Source of the DNA: CBDUWP01 sp965370955
GTDB taxonomy: Bacteria > Planctomycetota > Phycisphaerae > Sedimentisphaerales > Anaerobacaceae
DNA length: 16,529 nucleotides
Assembly (NCBI GenBank): GCA_965370955.1
Contig: CBDUWP010000028.1
Location: 1-16,529, forward strand
Direction of reading: 5' to 3'
In this document: positions 1-6,550 of the stretch, in pieces
How the letters are laid out: every line of letters begins with the position of its first letter
Numbering within the stretch: the stretch's first letter is position 1
Made by a program: the position numbers and the translations under genes
Notes under the pieces: model-generated
Database searches by the model: none
What the model was told of the DNA's origin: nothing
What the model saw: only the letters and a program-made list of their open reading frames with translations

Positions 1-403
1 AATCAGGATGAGTGCAAACGCGATAGCCAGAAGCTTTTGCCCCAGATGAATCGGGGGCGGGATCAATGGTCAAAAAGAAATTCGGCTCTAAATCAATAGG
101 CCAAATGTGATCGCGACGGCAACTGCCGCGAGTGACGTGAAAATATATCTTGGCGTCAGCCATTTTAGCCTGATCGAAAGTTTGCTCTATCCGTTGACGA
201 ATTATGGCTATATCGAACTTAATGCTAACGGCATCTAAGCTGTCGCTGAAACGAGCTAAATGTTCTTCCAATGCGAAAAGTTTGCCGTTATAGCTGCGGA
301 GAACATCATAAACGCCGTCGCCAAAATAAAAGCCGCGATCAAGATAGCCACTGTCAAGAGCGCCAATAGGGATTATCTTATCGTTTATCATCGCCAGCTG
401 CAT
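1..403 (-). CDS. dat: D-amino-acid transaminase (class IV aminotransferase), partial
   Basis: This is the N-terminal 134 codons of a leftward gene cut by the window edge. The reading frame is open from the ATG at 403 to base 1. The protein matches PLP-dependent fold-type IV aminotransferases: residues 22-32 read DRGFYFGDGVY, and 91-99 read TRGSCRRDH. In Bacillus D-amino-acid transaminase the substrate carboxylate is held by a Tyr, an Arg and a His two residues after that Arg. Here Tyr32, Arg97 and His99 sit at nearly the same positions, which favours a D-amino-acid transaminase over a branched-chain enzyme or aminodeoxychorismate lyase. The expected role is making D-alanine/D-glutamate for peptidoglycan or degrading D-amino acids in the cytoplasm. 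The PLP-binding lysine, expected shortly after residue 140, is off the edge. The start is supported by AAGGAG 6 nt upstream. It is divergent from rplU. Confidence 0.88.
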   Translation of the reverse strand, partial: MQLAMINDKIIPIGALDSGYLDRGFYFGDGVYDVLRSYNGKLFALEEHLARFSDSLDAVSIKFDIAIIRQRIEQTFDQAKMADAKIYFHVTRGSCRRDHIWPIDLEPNFFLTIDPAPDSSGAKASGYRVCTHPD

Positions 404-409
404 CTAAAA

Positions 410-415
410 CTCCTT
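410..415 (-). promoter_or_regulatory. Shine-Dalgarno site of dat
   Basis: Read on the minus strand this is AAGGAG, 6 nt before the ATG at 403. It fixes the dat start over the in-frame Met at codon 5. Confidence 0.75.
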
Positions 416-441
416 TTCTTAATATCGCCGAAAGCTTAATA

Positions 442-462
442 CTTATGCTATATAGGTATAAG
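442..462. promoter_or_regulatory. Imperfect inverted repeat in the dat/rplU divergent region
   Basis: CTTAT and ATAAG arms flank an A+T-rich centre containing TATATA. Six of ten symmetric positions pair. It lies in the 166-nt space between two divergent genes, where an operator or overlapping promoters could sit, but the symmetry is modest and may be chance. Confidence 0.2.
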
Positions 463-552
463 CAACTGGAGAAAAATATTCAACAATTTACTTTACAAAA
501 GGGCAATTAACTCGTAAAATGCTCGACTTGTATTGTTTTGTTATTTAATTTG

Positions 553-561
553 TAGTATAGG
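553..561 (+). promoter_or_regulatory. Possible -10 region of rplU
   Basis: TAGTAT (553-558) overlaps TATAGG (556-561) just upstream of the rplU ATG at 570. Candidate -35 boxes are poor: TTGTTT at 533-538 is 17 nt from TATAGG, and TTGTAT at 528-533 is 19 nt from TAGTAT. If used, the transcript would begin within a few bases of the start codon. An AGGA at 559-562 would be the only ribosome binding site. Confidence 0.3.
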
Positions 562-569
562 ATATTGAT

Positions 570-902
570 ATGTACGCAGTGATCGAACAGGGCGGTAAGC
601 AATATAAAGTGGCTAAAGGCGATGTGATCGAAGTCGAATTGACGGATGTGGCAGATGATGCGACAACTCTGGAATTCGATAAGGTGCTGATGATTAGCGA
701 TGGCGAAAAAGATGTCAAAATCGGAAGCCCATATCTAGATGGAGCAAAGGTTGTGGCGGCTTTTAAAACTACGGCAGAAGAAGGAGTCGTTAAAGGAACT
801 AAGATTTATCCGATGCAGTTTAGAAGACGAAAAAACAGCAGAAGACGAATCGGACATAGGCAAAAATATTTGCAGGTTATGATTGAACAAATCACGGCTT
901 AA
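570..902 (+). CDS. rplU: Large ribosomal subunit protein bL21
   Basis: The 110-residue product is close to the usual length of about 103 for L21, a 23S rRNA-binding protein of the 50S subunit. The N-terminus MYAVIEQGGKQYKV is the family hallmark. The C-terminal basic segment (residues about 88-103: RRRKNSRRRIGHRQ) matches the conserved rRNA-binding tail. The ATG at 570 gives the expected N-terminus and has only a weak AGGA upstream. In most bacteria rplU is followed by rpmA (L27). Here the next gene is on the opposite strand and convergent, so rpmA must lie elsewhere. Confidence 0.97.
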   Translation: MYAVIEQGGKQYKVAKGDVIEVELTDVADDATTLEFDKVLMISDGEKDVKIGSPYLDGAKVVAAFKTTAEEGVVKGTKIYPMQFRRRKNSRRRIGHRQKYLQVMIEQITA

Positions 903-903
903 A

Positions 904-938
904 GGCTAACTCTAAAGATTGGCCGCAGTTTCTTTTTT
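904..938 (+). terminator. Possible intrinsic terminator after rplU
   Basis: GGCTAA (904-909) can pair with TTGGCC (919-924), including one G-U pair, around a 9-nt loop. A T-rich tract follows at 929-938. The stem is short and four bases separate it from the T tract, so this is a weak candidate. Its position in the gap between convergent genes fits. Confidence 0.35.
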
Positions 939-1581
939 AACGCTGAAGATGACTCAAAATTAAATTCTCGGCTCGGTCGCTCCATGCGGCTGGGCCTTTT
1001 TTTATGTAATAGTCAAATGATTCGTCATTGCAAAGATTACCTAAAAGCGATTTCTTAGCTGATATGTCTGCTATGTCTGAAATTATTCTTCTACGAATTT
1101 CACCGAGAGCTTCCAAAAAATTGCCGCAATCGATATCGAAATCTTTCTCTAGTCGCCTGCGCAAATGACGAGCATAAGCAGGGCAAACGCCATCTGTTGA
1201 AATGGCTATCTGCAAGCGGCCGCTTTGGGCTACAGCCGGCACAAAAAAATCACAAAGCTCCGGCCTATCAACAATGTTGCATAAAATTTTGAGCGACTGG
1301 CAATCATCGTGAATTTGTCGATTAACCGATTCATTCGATGTTGCGGCTATGACTATCGAGGCGGATTCTATCAAATGCTGTTGATAATCGCTGTTTATAA
1401 GGTTTAGCTGGCGGTTCGTCTGGCTTAAAGACAGTAGATCATCGCAAAATTGGTTGGCGATTACAGTTACTTTCGCGTCAGAAGATAATAGAGCGACGGT
1501 TTTACGAAAAGCTACAGAGCCGCCGCCTATAACGGCTGCCTGCTTCATGCTCAAATCTAAAAATATGGGGTAATTGCTCAT
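937..1581 (-). CDS. Precorrin-2 dehydrogenase / sirohydrochlorin ferrochelatase-type protein
   Basis: This 214-residue protein matches the N-terminal half of CysG and yeast Met8p, which uses NAD to oxidise precorrin-2 to sirohydrochlorin and in some members inserts Fe2+ to make siroheme. Seen: YPIFLDL at residues 4-10, a Rossmann motif VIGGGSVAFRK at 17-27, NIVDRPELCDF at 102-112, whose Asp105 aligns with the catalytic Asp of CysG, and a basic helix with ARHLRRRLE after residue 135. The family's G-x-S-P serine (phosphorylated in Salmonella CysG) is replaced by cysteine (GVCP, 131-134). No SAM methyltransferase domain is present, so it is the stand-alone dehydrogenase type. No siroheme or heme partner lies beside it. 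The ATG at 1581 gives the expected N-terminus but has no Shine-Dalgarno. Confidence 0.88.
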   Translation of the reverse strand: MSNYPIFLDLSMKQAAVIGGGSVAFRKTVALLSSDAKVTVIANQFCDDLLSLSQTNRQLNLINSDYQQHLIESASIVIAATSNESVNRQIHDDCQSLKILCNIVDRPELCDFFVPAVAQSGRLQIAISTDGVCPAYARHLRRRLEKDFDIDCGNFLEALGEIRRRIISDIADISAKKSLLGNLCNDESFDYYIKKGPAAWSDRAENLILSHLQR

Positions 1582-1588
1582 CGGGGTT

Positions 1589-1594
1589 ATTATA
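1589..1594 (-). promoter_or_regulatory. -10 box, likely leaderless start of the precorrin-2 dehydrogenase gene
   Basis: On the minus strand this is a perfect TATAAT whose last base is only 7 nt from the ATG at 1581. A transcript from it would begin at or next to the start codon, consistent with the missing Shine-Dalgarno. No good -35 hexamer is seen 16-18 nt upstream (TTTTCG at 17 nt). Confidence 0.5.
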
Positions 1595-1719
1595 ACAACT
1601 AAAACCGAAAACGAAAATTTTTTATGCGCGTTTTTTTTACTGTCGCAAATACAAGAAATTTATTGTAAACTTGCCGAAAGTATATGTGACTGAAAAATAT
1701 CGCGGCAGAGATCAGAAAA

Positions 1720-2262
1720 ATGAAAATTAAAAAAATTATAACGCCATTAACACTCGATGTTATCCGATCGCTGAAAGCTGGCGACAATGTCACTGTTAGC
1801 GGCTATATCTACAGCGCAAGAGATATGGCGCATAAAAGATTGTGCCGAGCTATCGAAAAAGGTATGTTACTGCCTTTTGAATTAAAAGGAATGCTGTTGT
1901 ATTATCTTGGGCCAACTGAGCCTAGGCCTATGGCTGTTATCGGTTCGGCTGGGCCGACAACTGCGGCAAGAATGGATGACTTTACGCCGATGTTACTCGA
2001 AAATGGCGTCAAAGGATCTATCGGAAAAGGATATCGAAGCGAAAAAGTGCGACAGGCTATAAAAAAATGCTGCGCTGTACATTTTGCAGCAATCGGTGGA
2101 GCTGGAGCCCTGTTGAGTAAGCATATCGTGACATCGGAAATTGTGGCCTATGAAGATCTGCAAACAGAAGCAATCAGGAAAATGAAGGTGGTCGATCTGC
2201 CGCTCGTTGTGGCTTATGATTGCGAAGGACGAAGCGTCTATCCATGCGAAAAAAAAATATAA
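1720..2262 (+). CDS. Class I fumarase/tartrate dehydratase, beta subunit
   Basis: The 180-residue product matches the beta subunit (or C-terminal half) of Fe-S class I hydro-lyases, which interconvert fumarate and malate or dehydrate tartrate in the cytoplasm. Seen: SGYIYSARDMAHKR at 27-40, GPTTAARMDDFTP at 78-90, the KGSIGKGYRS loop at 98-107, GGAGALLSK at 126-134 and a C-terminal VVDLPLVVAYD segment. The family needs an alpha subunit carrying the [4Fe-4S] cluster. It is not in this window, because the upstream neighbour is an unrelated gene on the other strand. The choice between fumarate and tartrate cannot be made from sequence here. Only a weak GAGA precedes the ATG. It probably heads an operon with the YchF-like gene and cinA. 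Confidence 0.88.
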   Translation: MKIKKIITPLTLDVIRSLKAGDNVTVSGYIYSARDMAHKRLCRAIEKGMLLPFELKGMLLYYLGPTEPRPMAVIGSAGPTTAARMDDFTPMLLENGVKGSIGKGYRSEKVRQAIKKCCAVHFAAIGGAGALLSKHIVTSEIVAYEDLQTEAIRKMKVVDLPLVVAYDCEGRSVYPCEKKI

Positions 2263-2302
2263 AACGATTAAAAATATAAAACGATAAAGAAAATAAAATG
2301 GT
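2253..2302 (+). repeat. Short 17-bp-period tandem repeat between fumarase beta and the YchF-like gene
   Basis: AAAAATATAAAACGAT occurs at 2253-2268 and again at 2270-2285. A decayed copy (12 of 16 matches) follows in phase at 2287-2302. The first copy overlaps the fumarase stop codon. It could be a slippage-expanded A+T-rich spacer. No function is evident. Confidence 0.6.
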
Positions 2303-2310
2303 AAAAAAAT

Positions 2311-2316
2311 AAGGAG
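2311..2316 (+). promoter_or_regulatory. Shine-Dalgarno site deciding a TTG start
   Basis: AAGGAG lies 7 nt before the TTG at 2324. It supports a TTG start for the YchF-like gene. The resulting N-terminus places the P-loop at residue 7, as expected for the family. Confidence 0.75.
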
Positions 2317-2323
2317 CTAGATT

Positions 2324-3394
2324 TTGAAAGCAGCATTTATTGGTCTGTCCCAATCGGGAAAAAGTACGCTGCTGGCGGCGGTCAGCGGAAAAGAGCCAAA
2401 ACCTATCGGCGTGGTAGCTGTCGATGAGGCTGTTGTGCCTGTGCCTGACGAAAAACTCGATTGGCTTACAGAACTCTACAAGCCTAAAAAAACAATCTGC
2501 GGAACAATCGATTGTGTGGATCTGCCGGGATTTAATTTTGCCGACGATAGCGGAAGAAAAACTGCTAGAAAATTGATAAATAAAATACGTACAACCGACC
2601 TGCTAATTTTTGTCGTCAGAGCTTTTGAAGATGATTCGGTTGCCCCATATAAAAATAGAATCGACCCAATCGCGGACTTGGTAGAACTTAAGACTGAATT
2701 ATTACTGGCGGATTTAGAGCTGGTGACAACCAGAATCGAAAGGCTAGAAAAACAAGTCCATAAGCCAACCAAAACACAGGCTCAGGATAAAGCCGAGCTT
2801 GCTGTGCAGATGAAATTGTTGGAGGTTTTGGAAAACGAAAAGCCAATCAGCTCGGCGATAGCCAATGATAAGGAGCTGGCTCTGGTGAAATCGTTGGGAT
2901 TTTTGACGATGAAGCCGATGATGGTAGCGGTCAATGGCGGAGAAGGGGATATCGGGAAAGTTTTTGAGTTCGCCGAAGCGGTTGACGAAACAATACCGGT
3001 GATTACAGTCTGCGCCAAGCTGGACTGCGAACTGGCTCAACTCGATGACGAAAGCAAATGTGAATTTATGGCTGATCTGGGGATTAGCGAATCCAGCATA
3101 AATAAATTTGTCGCCAGCTGCTATAAGGCGCTCGGATATATAAGCTTTTTGACCGTTGGACCGGACGAAGTCAGAGCGTGGCCAATCCAAAATGGAACGA
3201 CCGCACTGTTGGCGGCGGGAAAAATCCATTCCGATATTCAAAGAGGATTCATCAGGGCAGAAACCATCGCCTACAATGACCTAAAAGAGCTGGGCAGCGA
3301 AAAAGCAGTGAAAGCGGCGGGAAAAGCTAGGCTAGAAGGAAAAGAATATGTCGTTAAAAATGGCGATATAATCGATTTTAGGTTCAATGTTTAA
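2324..3394 (+). CDS. YchF/OLA1-family P-loop NTPase (divergent paralogue)
   Basis: The 356-residue product has the length (about 363) and layout of YchF/OLA1, a translation-associated TRAFAC-class NTPase that often prefers ATP. Seen: P-loop GLSQSGKST at residues 7-15, DLPG at 66-69, an NxxE-type G4 motif (NGGE, 204-207), CAKLDCELAQL in the position of the usual SAK motif, a helical region around 110-170, and a C-terminal TGS-like (DUF933) domain with IQRGFIRAETIAYNDL and a final GDIIDFRFNV. The P-loop differs from the canonical GLPNVGKST, so this may be a second YchF type rather than the universal one. Start is TTG with AAGGAG at 7 nt. It sits between fumarase beta (61-nt gap) and cinA (29-nt gap). 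Nucleotide preference is inferred, not shown. Confidence 0.85.
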   Translation: MKAAFIGLSQSGKSTLLAAVSGKEPKPIGVVAVDEAVVPVPDEKLDWLTELYKPKKTICGTIDCVDLPGFNFADDSGRKTARKLINKIRTTDLLIFVVRAFEDDSVAPYKNRIDPIADLVELKTELLLADLELVTTRIERLEKQVHKPTKTQAQDKAELAVQMKLLEVLENEKPISSAIANDKELALVKSLGFLTMKPMMVAVNGGEGDIGKVFEFAEAVDETIPVITVCAKLDCELAQLDDESKCEFMADLGISESSINKFVASCYKALGYISFLTVGPDEVRAWPIQNGTTALLAAGKIHSDIQRGFIRAETIAYNDLKELGSEKAVKAAGKARLEGKEYVVKNGDIIDFRFNV

Positions 3395-3423
3395 TATCCA
3401 AAAATGGCGAGGCTAAAAAAAAA

Positions 3424-4665
3424 ATGAAAAAAGCATCTGTTGTTAGTATCGGAAATGAACTGCTGAACGGACAAACCGCCGACACAAATCTGCTTTGGTT
3501 AAGCGAGAAATTGTTGTCGTTCGGAGTGCCGACAGTTAGCAGCTATACCGTTATCGATGATGTTGATATGATTAAAAATGCTGTCGAAATGGCGGCGCGT
3601 GACGCTGACTTCATTATGATAACCGGAGGGCTGGGGCCGACCGATGACGATATTACAAGACAGGCTATCGCGAAATTCCTGAATGTCCAAGTCGAGTTCA
3701 AACAAAATTTGCTCGACGATATCAAAGAATATTTCGCTAAAAAAAATCGAACGATGCCTGAAAAAAATATCGTACAAGCCTATCTGCCAAAAACAACGAT
3801 GTCACTGGCTAACGATCTTGGAACTGCGCCGGGAATTATGTTCAAAAAAGATGGTAAACTGTTCGCCGCAATGGCTGGAGTGCCGGCTGAAATGAAGCAT
3901 GTGTTTGATAGGCATATCGCAGATGAAATATCAAGCATAGCAGATAATCAGGCGGTGGTTATCAAAAAGCTGAAATGTGTCGGAACAGGTGAATCAAATC
4001 TAGCGCAAATGCTCGGCGATATGATGAATCGAAATAATAATCCATTATTACACTGTACAGTGTGTCAAGTGTTTATTTCATTGTACGTTATTGCAACCAG
4101 TCCCGATCGAGTTGCGTCAGATAAAATGGCGAAAAAACAATGTGATAAGCTAAAAAAACTGTTAGGACAATTGGTGTTTGACGATAAAGGAAAAGAGCTA
4201 AGCCAAGTGGTCGGAGAAATGCTGGCTAAAAGAGAAATGACAGTGGCGGTCGCTGAATCTTCTAGTGGTGGCCTGATCGCGAAAATGTTGACAGATTACT
4301 CCGGAGCAAGTGACTATTTTAACTATGGATGGGTGACCTATTCCAACAATGCAAAAGAAGAATTGCTCGGTGTTTCAGCACAAACATTAGAAAAATACGG
4401 GGCAGTCAGCGTCGATGTCGCAAAAGAAATGGCACGCGGAGCAAAAAAAATCGCAAAAGCTGATTTCGCTATCGCTGTAACCGGTATTGCCGGACCAACC
4501 GGACAGACCGATAATAAGCCAGTTGGCACGACCTGTATCTGTGTATCAGGCAAGAGAAATTGCCAAACAAAACAAGTGGTCTTCGGAAAAAATAGAAAAA
4601 TCAATCGGAAACTTACAGCGCAAACAGCACTTAATATGCTTAGGCTGATGCTCTTGATTGACTAA
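3424..4665 (+). CDS. cinA: CinA: nicotinamide-nucleotide amidase / COG1058 domain protein
   Basis: The 413-residue product is full length for CinA. The N-terminal molybdopterin-binding-like domain (about 1-170) shows SIGNELLNGQTADTN near residue 8, GGLGPTDDDITRQA, and GTAPG. In characterised homologues it hydrolyses ADP-ribose. The C-terminal PncC-type domain (about 255-410) deamidates NMN to nicotinic acid mononucleotide in pyridine-nucleotide salvage. It shows AESSSGGLIA starting at 277 and VTGIAGPTG at 352-360. The usual AESCTGG has become AESSSGG, a conservative change that keeps the serine. The ATG follows a run of A residues, with GAGG 11 nt upstream. A competence role is not implied by the name alone, although it lies directly before a pilus locus. 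Confidence 0.93.
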   Translation: MKKASVVSIGNELLNGQTADTNLLWLSEKLLSFGVPTVSSYTVIDDVDMIKNAVEMAARDADFIMITGGLGPTDDDITRQAIAKFLNVQVEFKQNLLDDIKEYFAKKNRTMPEKNIVQAYLPKTTMSLANDLGTAPGIMFKKDGKLFAAMAGVPAEMKHVFDRHIADEISSIADNQAVVIKKLKCVGTGESNLAQMLGDMMNRNNNPLLHCTVCQVFISLYVIATSPDRVASDKMAKKQCDKLKKLLGQLVFDDKGKELSQVVGEMLAKREMTVAVAESSSGGLIAKMLTDYSGASDYFNYGWVTYSNNAKEELLGVSAQTLEKYGAVSVDVAKEMARGAKKIAKADFAIAVTGIAGPTGQTDNKPVGTTCICVSGKRNCQTKQVVFGKNRKINRKLTAQTALNMLRLMLLID

Positions 4666-4686
4666 GGTTTTCTATAATGATATAAT
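4658..4686 (+). promoter_or_regulatory. Sigma-70-type promoter of the pilus/secretion locus
   Basis: TTGACT (4658-4663) is followed after exactly 17 nt by TATAAT (4681-4686), an 11 of 12 match to consensus with ideal spacing. The -35 overlaps the end of cinA. Transcription would start near 4693, leaving about 100 nt of untranslated leader before the ATPase gene at 4795. A second TATAAT at 4673-4678 (tandem TATAATGA) has no -35 at proper distance. Confidence 0.75.
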
Positions 4687-4794
4687 GAATGACTGTCGAG
4701 CTTACCAAAGTTAACATTTTGCGAGGCAAGAGGGCGTATTAGTATGGTTTTTATAGCAATTTTCCAAAGATAAACGCAGCATAGGGTTGAATTT

Positions 4795-6513
4795 ATGGCG
4801 AAAAAACGCAGACATCTAGGCGAAATTTTATACAAAGCAGGGATTGTTGAAAAAACTGTCCTGCTCGAAGCAATAAAAGAATCCAAGTCTACAAACAAAA
4901 GGCTGGGCGAAATCTTAGTCGATAAAGGAGTTATCGATGATGATACGCTCGCTAAAGCGATAGCAAAACAATTCAAAATCAAATATGTGGATGTGACGAA
5001 ATTCGAGATACCAGATGAAGTACTCCAGCTAGTGCCGGAACGATTGGTGAAAAAACATAACGTTCTGCCGCTCGGAAAGCAACATGGCAAACTCAAAATT
5101 GCTATCACAGATCCGCTAGATCTGAATATGCTCGATGAACTAAAGTTTAATCTTAATATCGAACTCGATTGCAGAATTAGCTCAATCTCAAAAATTAGAG
5201 AATATATCGATAGAAGTCTAGAAACAGAAGAACAAGAGCAAGATGATAGAATCAAACATAGTATCGATACGACTGCGGCTGAATTGGCTGAGGCTGGACA
5301 TGATCTTAGAGCGCAGGCAATTTTGGCGCAAGCAGCGGGCGATGATGATGAAGGGCCAATCGTAAAATTGGCTAACTTGATTATCGATAATGCCTACAGA
5401 GTCGGCGCAAGTGATATACACATCGAACCAATGGCTGACAGAATCAAAATCAGATATCGAGTCGACGGCGTCTGTATGGAAAAAGATAATATACCGAAAA
5501 ATATGCAGGCTCCTCTGATGGCTAGGCTGAAAATTATGTCGGGAATGGATATCGCAGAAAGACGATTGCCGCAAGATGGACGTATCAAAAGGAGTATCGA
5601 TGGAACGGATATCGATTTTCGTGTGTCGGCTCTGCCGGCGTATCACGGCGAAAGCATGGTGCTGCGTATCCTTGATCCGGAATCGGTCAATATCGGGGTG
5701 CAGTCTCTGGGATTCGAGCCGGATAACTATAAGACGTTTCAGAGAATTATTAAGCGGCCAAATGGTATCTTTCTTGTGACTGGGCCAACAGGTAGCGGTA
5801 AAACGACTACACTATATGCGGCACTGCAAGAACTGAATACGCCGAATACGAAAATTATTACGGCTGAAGATCCGGTCGAATATAACTTTGCGGGAATGAA
5901 TCAATGTCAAATCAATGAGGAAATCGGATTGACCTTCGATTCCATCTTGAGGTCGATGCTCAGGCAAGCACCGAATATTATTCTGATCGGTGAAATTCGT
6001 GATACGGCAGTGGCGGAAATTGCTGTGCAAGCAGCTCTGACAGGGCACTTGGTGTTTAGCACTCTCCATACCAATGATGCAATAAGCGCCATCACGAGGC
6101 TGATCGATATGGGAATTAAACCATTTTTGGTAGCAAGCTCTATTCAGGCAATCATGGCACAAAGACTCGTCAGAGTTATATGCCAAAATTGCAAAATGAT
6201 CGATGATGATCCGGATCCAAAGAATCTGAGAACGCTGAACATGACGCCGGACGAAATGAAGGGTAAACATATATACAAAGGTGCAGGATGCAGCAAATGT
6301 CAAGGGACTGGATTCAAAGGACGTAAAGGTATCTTTGAAATGATCGAGTTGACCAATCAAGTGAGAGAATTGGCGTTCGCTAAAGCACCAACCGAAAAAA
6401 TTAGAGAAGCAGCTGTCGCCGGAGGGATGAGGACCTTACTCGATGACGGCAAAATTAAAATATTCAAAGGCATTACAACGCCAGCCGAAATTGCTAAAAT
6501 AGCACAAGCGTAA
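4795..6513 (+). CDS. PilB/GspE-family assembly ATPase 1 with MshEN domain
   Basis: The 572-residue hexameric ATPase drives pilus or pseudopilus extension from the cytoplasmic face of the inner membrane. The N-terminal MshEN domain holds two 24-residue c-di-GMP-type motifs: residues 7-30 (HLGEILYKAG start) and 36-59 (RLGEILVDKG start), separated by exactly 5 residues. The catalytic core shows Walker A GPTGSGKT at 330-337, an Asp box TAEDPVEY from 356, Walker B ILIGEIRD at 396-403, and a His box GHLVFSTLHTND from 417. Zinc-type pairs C463/C466 and C499/C502 are present. AGGG lies upstream of the ATG at suboptimal spacing. It is the first gene after the strong promoter, and the pilT gene follows within 40 nt. 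PilB versus GspE cannot be decided from sequence alone. Confidence 0.93.
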   Translation: MAKKRRHLGEILYKAGIVEKTVLLEAIKESKSTNKRLGEILVDKGVIDDDTLAKAIAKQFKIKYVDVTKFEIPDEVLQLVPERLVKKHNVLPLGKQHGKLKIAITDPLDLNMLDELKFNLNIELDCRISSISKIREYIDRSLETEEQEQDDRIKHSIDTTAAELAEAGHDLRAQAILAQAAGDDDEGPIVKLANLIIDNAYRVGASDIHIEPMADRIKIRYRVDGVCMEKDNIPKNMQAPLMARLKIMSGMDIAERRLPQDGRIKRSIDGTDIDFRVSALPAYHGESMVLRILDPESVNIGVQSLGFEPDNYKTFQRIIKRPNGIFLVTGPTGSGKTTTLYAALQELNTPNTKIITAEDPVEYNFAGMNQCQINEEIGLTFDSILRSMLRQAPNIILIGEIRDTAVAEIAVQAALTGHLVFSTLHTNDAISAITRLIDMGIKPFLVASSIQAIMAQRLVRVICQNCKMIDDDPDPKNLRTLNMTPDEMKGKHIYKGAGCSKCQGTGFKGRKGIFEMIELTNQVRELAFAKAPTEKIREAAVAGGMRTLLDDGKIKIFKGITTPAEIAKIAQA

Positions 6514-6535
6514 AGCTTGATGATTACTTTTTTTT

Positions 6536-6541
6536 GAGGTG
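6536..6541 (+). promoter_or_regulatory. Shine-Dalgarno site deciding the pilT start
   Basis: GAGGTG lies 9 nt before the ATG at 6551. It overlaps the in-frame GTG at 6539, which therefore cannot use it. This favours 6551 as the start. Confidence 0.65.
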
Positions 6542-6550
6542 ACTGAAAAT

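Noticed and set aside
1599..1793. 64-codon minus-strand frame upstream of and overlapping fumarase beta as a small membrane protein
   Set aside because: Hydrophobic appearance comes from the complement of A-rich coding sequence; it overlaps a well-supported gene and has no ribosome binding site evidence.
2298..2312. Four-codon ATG...TAA mini-ORF ending on the Shine-Dalgarno of the YchF-like gene, as a leader peptide
   Set aside because: It has no ribosome binding site, lies in a low-complexity A+T repeat, and is too short to distinguish from chance.
4050..4063. Perfect 14-bp palindrome ACACTGTACAGTGT inside cinA, with a LexA-like CTGT/ACAG look
   Set aside because: It encodes ordinary residues within the coding region. 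A 14-bp perfect palindrome is expected about once in 16.5 kb by chance, and it is not near a promoter.
4689..4742. 17-codon ORF starting ATG-ACT in the leader of the pilus locus
   Set aside because: Its ATG lies at or upstream of the predicted transcription start and has no Shine-Dalgarno.
4693..4794. c-di-GMP (GEMM) riboswitch in the leader of the pilus locus
   Set aside because: The conserved GEMM core sequences and a tetraloop-receptor pattern could not be found by eye.
6539..6541. GTG start for pilT
   Set aside because: The GTG is part of the GAGGTG ribosome binding site serving the ATG at 6551.
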